Below are positions 57,891 to 64,000 of a stretch of 64,000 bases of DNA, piece by piece; positions within the stretch are counted from its first letter, which is position 1, and each line of letters begins with the position of its first letter. Made by a program: the position numbers and the translations under genes. The DNA comes from Agapanthus africanus (taxonomy: Eukaryota > Streptophyta > Magnoliopsida > Asparagales > Amaryllidaceae): positions 44,044,114 to 44,108,113 of the forward strand of contig JASDDO010000024.1 of assembly GCA_030015575.1 (NCBI GenBank), written 5' to 3'. Under the pieces are notes generated by a model. It had not been told where the DNA came from, made no database searches, and saw only the letters and a program-made list of their open reading frames with translations.

Positions 57891-59976
57891 TACAAAACCT
57901 TAACTAGATAGTTAGCAAAGTGTTAAAAATTCGATCGACGAAGAAATCCCAAAATCACGTTCGAAAATTGCACTTTCTGTCGTTTTTTTAAAACTGGTCC
58001 AAAAATCTTTTCAGGGCCTTAAAAATACGTGCAGGGTTTTTGGAGACTACTGGAGAAAATTGGGTTCCTGAGTCCCCAAGACCGCCACGGAAACGCGACC
58101 AAACCATGGTTTGGCCGCCGTTCCGCGGCCGAGTCAAGGGTGACTCGGCCTGATTTTCTACAATGAGTCTATATTGCTGAGATATGATATTTAGGATATT
58201 TTGTTTCTGTCCAGGATCTTTTGTATGCAGTGTTATACTTGGGGTAGATTCAAATTTTGTTATCGATCGAAATTCTAAGTACTTTAGCTAATCGGGTTTT
58301 CTGTGTTTGATATATATGTGTTCATAAACTTTCGCTAATTGTTATATGTCGGTTAGTTGGGGGTTGCACATATCTGTGATCTGTGATGGTTTGTGTATAT
58401 GAATTTTATTGGATCATCGTGGATGAATAGCCGTGGGATGTAAGAAGAGCGTTTTCTTTTCTTTCATTCAATGTAATTTGTAATATTGATGTAGTATTAT
58501 TTTGCGGGGCACATTCGGGTTGAGGTTGTAGCTACCGTTGTATATTTTTTCTTTTTACCGTTTTTGCTCCTAGGATAGACCAAAGGTGGGGTGCACAAAC
58601 TATCGGGTTCTTTGAAGTGCCGAGTGGCCTACTTATTTTACTGAGGGAGGTTGCTTCACTTCGGGAATTTGGCGGGTAGTTTTCCGCACCCGTAGGGGTC
58701 TGGGGTGGGGTTTGGCTATTCATCACGACCGTGGAATCCGTCTTTCGTTACAGGCTTAAACGAAACGTGGAATTCCTAGTATATCCAATATATTCATCTG
58801 TGATCTGGAATGCCTATTATTGCATGAGACGAATGCATATATATATATATTATATATATATATATATATCTAGTAGGCGTTGTTTATATTTTGCATCCGT
58901 GCTAGTCCAACCCCCGCTCTAGGCGTTAGTTAAGTAACCTAACGGTGTTAGACGGGGCCCAGTGGCGAATACGGATGGCATAAGCGTACGTTGTATTTTC
59001 GTTTCTTTTGCTGCAATGATAGGATTTGTAAATGATGGGATAGCATTAACAAAGATTAATGCAAGATAAAACAAACCAAAGCTTAATCGTTGGAACAATT
59101 TCAAAACCACTCGGTTTTCTTCAAAAAGAAATTTTAAATGCGGAGCTTAAACCACTCCTTTTAAAAAGCTATCATGGTTTTTTCGACTATATCAAGTTCA
59201 CTACGTTCACGGTTTCGCCAAAACCATCCGTAGCCCTCCGTTATTTCATATGAATATTCAATAGTATTCAAGCTATGTATTTTGATTTTCGCCACGGCAT
59301 AGTGATTGGTAGCTGTTGAGTATTCATATGTAGCATAGATAGATGTGTTGGTTTAGGACAGTCGTACTACTTTGTTGGCCTTCGTCAAGGGTATGTATGG
59401 GTGGGTTCAAATTAACCTGGATAATGACGGGTAGAACTTGATATGTAACTTATGATATGTTGGCTTTCGTCAAGGTCATAAGAGCATGGGGCAAAAATCC
59501 ACATCGGGAGTTTCTAAGGTACTGAAACCTGCTAGTGTTGTATACCATTTGGAGTGTGATAATCATGGTAGGCTTCCTTCTTGGTTATCATACAATGATA
59601 TTTGGATCCCGATCCTACTGTGAGTATGTGCTACTCTTCGAGAGATTTTTTCACTAAACGATCAATGCTATAAACCAAGTAGGTGTCTAGAACGGTGTTA
59701 GCGGGGCTACGCCTCCAGGGAAAAGAGGTTATGTAATTAAGGAATTTCGTGAAAGCGTTGGAAAACCTCCCTCGAAATACCGACACCAGCCTAGCTACAA
59801 GGTTAAGCAAGAATTATAAAAGTGAGATTAACCCTGACTAATTCTTCTTTTATGGTTTGAGGAAGGATTCGAGAAAACAGTGGGAGCCATCTTGTTTAGA
59901 TAAACTAATAACCGATCTAAATTTGGAAGAGCATCATGCTAAGTGTTTCTTCTCTCTCTTAATTGCAGCAACCACA
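57891..59976 (+). other. Leader of copia element I
   Basis: No gene. It holds a CCGCGG dyad pair (58082-58130) and a (TA)n tract (58839-58868). 59666-59771 is similar to the leader of Ty3 element B. A polypyrimidine run ending in TTGCAG (59945-59968) resembles a 3' splice site just before the gag ATG. Confidence 0.65.
58082..58130. promoter_or_regulatory. Paired CCGCGG dyad, leader of I
   Basis: CCGCCACGGAAACGCGACC (58082-58100) and GGCCGCCGTTCCGCGGCC (58113-58130). Here the module is in the transcribed leader rather than upstream of a TATA box. Confidence 0.6.
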
Positions 59977-60361
59977 ATGACCAGACATAGGTTATTAGCT
60001 AATAATTTGACTGAGCCAGACTGTATTGATTGGCAAAGGTATGTCTAGATGGAACTTACCTATGACAAACAAGACTACCTCCTTATTACAAAACCCCCCG
60101 TCGTCCCAGGTCCAAGTTCCACCGTCGCGGATATGGATATCCGTCTGACATGGCAAAAGGATTGTGCGAGAGCCAAGTGCCTCGTGTTTGCCTCTATCGA
60201 TAGTGAAAACCAGAGGAAGCACGAGAAGATGGACTTAGCTTCCATCTTCCTCCATACCAAAGTCTTATATGGAGAGCAATCTCGTATCGGAAGATATGAG
60301 ACCTCGAAGATATTGCTTCAAGTGAGGTTGGCTGTCGGGTCATCTGTAGGGGACCACGTCC
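59977..60361 (+). pseudogene. Copia gag (UBN2-type) of I, truncated
   Basis: Starts MTRHRLLANNLTEPDCIDWQ, with an in-frame TAG at 60046-60048, then ELTYDKQDYLLITKPPVVPG, LTWQKDCARAKCLVFASIDS and IFLHTKVLYGEQSRIGRYET. This is the Ty1/copia gag domain (LTYEDKLYVL.. WQKDDKRAKC.. LFGEQSRTERYE in relatives). It ends at GDHVL, where element C inserted. The role would be capsid formation. The start is the first ATG after a splice-like TTGCAG. Confidence 0.75.
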
Positions 60362-60764
60362 TGTTCATATCATAATTTTGCATTATTATATTCCCCATTC
60401 TTATTCATTTTACAAATAAACAGGTGATTTTGATCCATGTCTGCTACATAGTTGCAGGTTACAGGTTCTCGGAACAAAACAGTGAAAATGATGAAAAGAC
60501 GATACAAAAGTGAGACTACGACCAACAAATAGAAGAATCTTGATCATGCCTACAGTTTGAAGAATAAATGAAGATCAATAGACAATTTCACAAAGTACAA
60601 AGGCGGCGAAAGGTTCAAGACTTCGACACGAAGCAAACGGTAAAAGTCCACAACATTATGCACTGTGGAAAACTAAAAGACAATCTGAGAAACCAAGTGA
60701 AAAACAGGAAGCCAAATGCAACCAGAAGCGGCACAGAAGAAATCAGACAACAAGCCCCCTATAT

Positions 60765-60813
60765 GGCCGCGGATCCGCGGCCAAACATGGCTCTTGGCCG
60801 CGGTTCCGCGGCC
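60765..60813. promoter_or_regulatory. Paired CCGCGG dyad, LTR of C (perfect copies)
   Basis: GGCCGCGGATCCGCGGCC (60765-60782) and GGCCGCGGTTCCGCGGCC (60796-60813), 13 bases apart and 119 bases before the TATA box. The best-preserved example in the window. Confidence 0.7.
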
Positions 60814-60932
60814 ATGATGAGCCCGTGTCGGTGCGAACTTTGACGGTGGATGGCGTGCGTTGACTAGGCTTCTTAGGGGCAAATTTGTAAATGCAGATAT
60901 GTATCGAATGTAACCCTAGGGCTTCTATGATC

Positions 60933-60940
60933 TATAAATA
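60933..60940 (+). promoter_or_regulatory. TATA box of LTR C
   Basis: TATAAATA, flanked by aaccctagggcttc..; the same position relative to the dyad as in B. Confidence 0.7.
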
Positions 60941-61751
60941 GAAACCCTAAACCTCTTTTTGAGGTATGCCTCTTTTTATTCATCTATTCAGAATTTTAAT
61001 TCGGTCTAAATGTTTGAAGTGAGCCATCAAATAAAGTAAGATTTTTATTTCTATGCCCTAGTTCTTAAATTCCTTTCTGCCCTAGTATAGATTTTATTAT
61101 CTGCCCTAGTTAATTAGTTTAGCACTTTTAATTGTTTGCTGTAGATAAAAATATTTCTTTTAATCAATTCCCTAATGAGTGAGTAGTTCCTCACTTGTTA
61201 GGGTTAGGAATAGGAAAGGTTTGAGAGATGAAAATCTCTCACCCCTTTCTTGCCCATCACATATTATTCATAGGACTCCATGCATACATACACACACCGC
61301 TCTCTACGGCACCCTACCCCACGAGGTAACGGTGATACCGTAGTTTAAAAGACCGGTTGTGCATATTTTTCATGGAGGTTAGGGTAAGAATTAAGAAAGG
61401 AAGGACAAGAACCTAGAGGAAGAAACCTAGTTTCTTCCCGATGGTACTAAACCACTTTATTAATTATTACCATAATACCCCATAGATCTTAATTAGGGCA
61501 TAGAAAGCGGTGAGGAATATTGACTTTCCAAACTTAACCTAAACCTAACCCTAGCAAGATTTTAATTCTAGATCAACTTTAGTTTTTAGTGATAATCAAT
61601 CCAACACCGTTTGGAATTAACTTGTTAGAATAAATTGAGAATACACAAAATCCCTGTGGACCGACCCGTACTCACCGGCTAGCTACCAAGCGACGCCATT
61701 CTTGATTGCGGTAAATAATTCTTTGATCACAAAACTTAGCACAAAATCAAA

Positions 61752-61826
61752 TGGCGTCGTTGCCGGGGATCGAACATGGGTCACCCGTGTGACAGGAGGG
61801 AATACTCACCACTATACTACAACGAC
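61752..61826 (-). tRNA. Full-length tRNA-Asp(GUC)-derived sequence at the primer site of C
   Basis: Minus strand, 75 bases: a 7-bp acceptor stem GTCGTTG/CAACGAC, D-arm, anticodon loop CTGTCAC (anticodon GTC), T-loop TTCGATC, discriminator G and a terminal CCA (TGG on plus). It matches plant tRNA-Asp, as I recall it, at all but about six positions. CCA is not encoded in eukaryotic tRNA genes, so this came from a mature tRNA by reverse transcription. It starts exactly where an 18-nt primer site should (two bases after the LTR) but runs on to the tRNA's 5' end. The T-stem has two mismatches, so a functional tRNA is unlikely. The frame 61702-61986 that crosses it is not a gene. Confidence 0.85.
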
Positions 61827-61843
61827 CAACTCCCCCAAACTTA
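61826..61843 (-). other. Antisense copy of the polypurine-like motif next to the tRNA block
   Basis: CCAACTCCCCCAAACTTA is the exact reverse complement of 63041-63058 in the same element, and it directly abuts (sharing one base with) the 5' end of the tRNA-derived block. Confidence 0.75.
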
Positions 61844-61861
61844 CGATCCTAAAATTCATCT

Positions 61862-61986
61862 TCTCTCAAACCCTAGCCGCCGCCGCCTCGTTTTCAACGC
61901 TCGATCGCGTGGCCGCGCCGCGTTTCCGCCGCAGGAGCTTGCATGCAGCCGCGCTTCCGCCGCCATCTAGTGTCTTCACCCCCTGA
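61862..61986 (+). other. GC-rich host-like segment in the leader of C
   Basis: aaaccctagccgccgccgcc.. through cttccgccgccatc is much richer in GC than all around it and resembles a plant nuclear 5' UTR or N-terminal exon (frame ...LAAAASFSTLDRVAAPRFRR). It may be captured host DNA; no homologue identified. Confidence 0.4.
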
Positions 61987-62056
61987 TTTTTTCAGGGGAG
62001 GTCAGATCTCTGAAAACACTCTCTGTCTTTAATTTATTTTAAATCTGTAGCTACCA

Positions 62057-63025
62057 ATGGCACACAGCATGCAACTTGAACGTGATTTTTCACAAGTATT
62101 TTCACACGAGGTGTACGGTAGTTATTTTGCGAACGAAATAGCGCGTAGGTGTTGGAACTATTTGATATATAATCACCCTCACGCTTATACACTGCCGGAA
62201 TTAGTCACTCGTTTTTACGAGTGTATGGAAGATGGGTGTCTCACCCAATTCGGGTTTATTAAATTGCTATGGGGTGATCGGGAAATTATCATTAATAGGG
62301 ACATTTTACACGAGGTCACATTAATCCCTTGCATACCCGCACATGACCAACCTTTGCAATTTGAGGATTACATGCCCTTGATGGGCAACGATTGCTCAAA
62401 AGAGCCGCGGAAGGGTATCCAAGCAAGAACCATTTTCGCAAATGTCTTAACTGTGTGCCGATGGGCACAAAATAATATTTTCGGTAGCTCCCACAACACA
62501 ACATTTTTTACACCCTCATTGCATATTGTGCATACCCTTATGACACGAAACCCCCGTTTCGACATGTGCACAGTTTTGCTAAACTCCATAGGTGCGGGCA
62601 AACGAGCCGCAAATTACCCTTGTCCCATACTTGTTACACAACTTTTTCGATATTTCCTCCCCGTGGAGGAGTTCGAATTTTACATGCTTGGAGGCATACA
62701 TGTCCGGCCTCTTATTGAGGGCGTTTCCACGTTCTATTCTCGATTGACAGATGTGTGGTCTAGAACCGAACCGGCGGAGCATGTACCCGCCCGCACACCT
62801 AGCTCTAGCTCAACCGCGAGCAAAGGAGAAATGACCCCTCTAGAACATGCACAGTTGATGCGGAGAGCTGTGAGGGGCATAGAGGAGTTGAGGGAGACAT
62901 TTAGGGTGACATCGAGGGAGCACGACCGGCGGTTAACGGAGGTTGAGCAGGGGATTCGAACCCTGCTGGGTAGGGCTGAGCGTTCACGTTCACACTCGAG
63001 AGCGCGACATGGGTCCGAGCAGTGA
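62057..63025 (+). CDS. 322-codon ORF, putative plant transposon protein, element C
   Basis: An intact ORF from MAHSMQLERDFSQVFSHEVY to HGSEQ-stop. Residues about 40-215 look like the plant 'putative plant transposon protein' domain (PF20167-like) also related to Athila ORF1: LPELVTRFYECM near the start, INRDILHEVTLIP, FTPSLHIVHTLMTRNPRFDM, LLNSIGAGKRAANYPCPILV, TQLFRYFLPVEEFE. Residues about 250-322 are charged (EELRETFRVTSREHDRRLTE), a likely short coiled coil, with a basic Ser/Arg tail. The role of this domain is not known; it recurs in plant LTR elements without enzymes. The ATG is the first after a non-coding leader; the stop is followed within 20 bases by the hairpin plus polypurine module. 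Family call from recognition of block order, not from a search. Confidence 0.6.
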   Translation: MAHSMQLERDFSQVFSHEVYGSYFANEIARRCWNYLIYNHPHAYTLPELVTRFYECMEDGCLTQFGFIKLLWGDREIIINRDILHEVTLIPCIPAHDQPLQFEDYMPLMGNDCSKEPRKGIQARTIFANVLTVCRWAQNNIFGSSHNTTFFTPSLHIVHTLMTRNPRFDMCTVLLNSIGAGKRAANYPCPILVTQLFRYFLPVEEFEFYMLGGIHVRPLIEGVSTFYSRLTDVWSRTEPAEHVPARTPSSSSTASKGEMTPLEHAQLMRRAVRGIEELRETFRVTSREHDRRLTEVEQGIRTLLGRAERSRSHSRARHGSEQ

Positions 63026-63053
63026 GGGCACTGCTTTGGTTAAGTTTGGGGGA
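63019..63053 (+). other. Hairpin plus polypurine-like motif in C
   Basis: GCAGTG-AGGG-CACTGC (63019-63034, overlapping the stop codon of the ORF) and then TTAAGTTTGGGGGAG. Equivalent to 11585-11621 and 11718-11752 in B. Confidence 0.7.
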
Positions 63054-64000
63054 GTTGGTGGTTATATATAGTTATCTTTTGCATTGCATACTTTTTAAAA
63101 TTTTTGTATATATTTTTTTTCTTTTGCATGTTTAAATTCTGCATTGCATACTTATATAAAAATCATAAAAATTGAAAATAAAAAAATATATAAAAATATA
63201 AAAATCAAATAAAAAAACTGAAAAATTTGAAAAACTATAAAAATTAAAACATTCAATTTTGGCCATAATTGACTTGAATTTGACAAAAAGGTTAACTAGC
63301 TAGGAACAACTAGATGTTAAACTTAGTAAATTAAAAAAACCCTAAAAATAACCTTTCTTAAAAATTTAACGGTAGAAAGTATACGTCTTTGTAGTTTATT
63401 TAGAAATAGGCAAATTTCGAGTTCACTTCTTGGGCTAAATTAAAACAAGGGAAAAGTATTGATATTTTTATTAAAATATAAGTCTGAAAAATAATTCCTA
63501 AGCTTAAATCTAAATTCTGAAAATATATACCCTACAAATTGCACAAACACGAACCTTGAAACTTGGAATAGTAGAAGAGACCTTGAAATGATCTTGTCTA
63601 AATTCCTTAGTATGAAGGAAAATAAAATAAAAAATACAAGTGTGAATAAAGAGAGAGAAAAAATGAACACTGGTTTTTGTAATTACTTAAGGCTGCATAA
63701 ATAAATAAAAAAAATTTAGCGAGGGTGCTTTATCACATAGTGCCTTAGACCAACTGGTTTGGGAGTCACTGCTAAAAGCCTTAGGTATTACAAGACTAGG
63801 AATTACGCCTTAATGTGCAAACACATTTTGTAATTGGTCGTTGGTACCTCAAGAAGTATTAACGGTCGCATGAACAATGTATGAGCAAATTTCATCTAAA
63901 AATTCACCAATTGAAAAGTACTTTGGACGATGGACAAGAATATAAGAGCTTGAATTGAATTTCCAAGTGTAGGGGTGATACATACACACACGTAGGGGTA
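63054..64000 (+). other. 3' non-coding region of element C (continues outside)
   Basis: AT-rich, no gene; partly collinear with 11760-12560 of B (for example 'tacgtc.tt', 'accttgaaacttgg', 'gtaggggt..acacacacgtagggg'). Confidence 0.7.

Larger units (their letters stand above)
55842..60361 (+). mobile_element. Copia element I, interrupted by element C
   Basis: LTR, primer site, a leader of about 2 kb and the start of gag on plus; the rest is cut off by insertion of C inside gag. It inserted into ORF H. Same family as F and J. Confidence 0.8.
60362..61749 (+). repeat. 5' LTR of element C
   Basis: Starts TGTTCATATC, ends AAAATCA two bases before the tRNA-Asp-derived block. It is homologous to the LTR of B (for example 'gctacata.tt.cagg.tac.ggttctc'). 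It contains two perfect dyads (60765-60782, 60796-60813) and a TATA box (60933-60940). C's 3' LTR lies outside the window. Confidence 0.85.
60362..64000 (+). mobile_element. Element C (left part), non-autonomous Ty3 relative of B
   Basis: Same LTR family, leader logic and hairpin plus AAGTTTGGGGG module as B, but a different ORF (62057-63025). It inserted in the gag of copia element I; the bases before it are CGTCC (60357-60361), the expected left duplication. The right end is beyond the window. No gag or pol has been reached by 64000. Confidence 0.8.

Noticed and set aside
62946..62965. B-box-like palindrome GCAGGGTTCGAATCCCCTGC (minus) inside the 322-codon ORF
   Set aside because: No A-box at tRNA-like spacing, and the loop has 8 bases rather than 7; it encodes ordinary ORF residues, so chance is likely.
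1..64000. CRISPR arrays, bacterial operons, rRNA genes
   Set aside because: No regular repeat-spacer array or rRNA signature; tandem repeats present are LTR minisatellites, and everything points to a plant nuclear genome.

Overview
The window is a piece of a large, repeat-rich angiosperm nuclear genome. It is AT-rich, full of nested LTR retrotransposons of several kilobases each, and has one convincing host gene, a P-class pentatricopeptide-repeat (PPR) gene on the minus strand at about 52.6-54.0 kb. The GC-rich 5' half and more AT-rich 3' half of that gene hint at a monocot, but I cannot name the species.

Layout, with my own element letters. (1) 1-24.25 kb is a four-deep nest. Copia LTR F (minus, about 3107-23941) was split by solo LTR G (3597-22083, target duplication GAGGA). 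G was split by gag-only element A (6692-20928, minus, AGATA). A's left LTR was split by element B (7090-14708, plus, AGTCC). A second copia LTR fragment, J (1-1070), faces F head to head. (2) 24.25-40.25 kb is element D, a Ty3 element of the Tat/Athila group primed by tRNA-Asp (24252-40246, GATGT). A chromovirus, E (27615-38553, minus), with a recognisable but broken gag-pol, sits inside D's gag. (3) 40.56-51.41 kb is a tandem internal-LTR-internal-LTR-internal-LTR array of gag-only elements (T1-T3), ended by a long-inverted-repeat MITE (51413-51796). (4) 51.8-54.1 kb holds the PPR gene and its flanks. (5) 54.1-64 kb is retroelement DNA again: a truncated gypsy-type ORF (H), copia element I (LTR 55842-57876, gag to 60361), and inside that gag the left end of element C (60362 to beyond the window).

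How the parts relate. E is the only element with recognisable pol domains. A and T1-T3 share E's LTR ends and a similar pair of gag zinc knuckles but carry no pol, so they look like parasites of an E-like element. B, C and D share the tRNA-Asp primer site and a conserved hairpin plus AAGTTTGGGGG module. B and C carry one accessory ORF each instead of gag-pol.

Most unusual signals: (a) C carries the complement of an entire 75-nt CCA-tailed tRNA-Asp at its primer site, followed by 18 nt antisense to its own polypurine-like motif. (b) A paired CCGCGG palindrome module occurs in the LTRs or leaders of unrelated Ty3 and Ty1 elements. (c) A hairpin with apparent covariation lies just inside the LTR of the gag-only elements, where no standard primer site is visible. 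(d) A tRNA-like A-box/B-box module lies inside their LTRs. Boundaries rest on terminal TG/CA, target duplications and by-eye comparison of copies; no alignment program or database was used.
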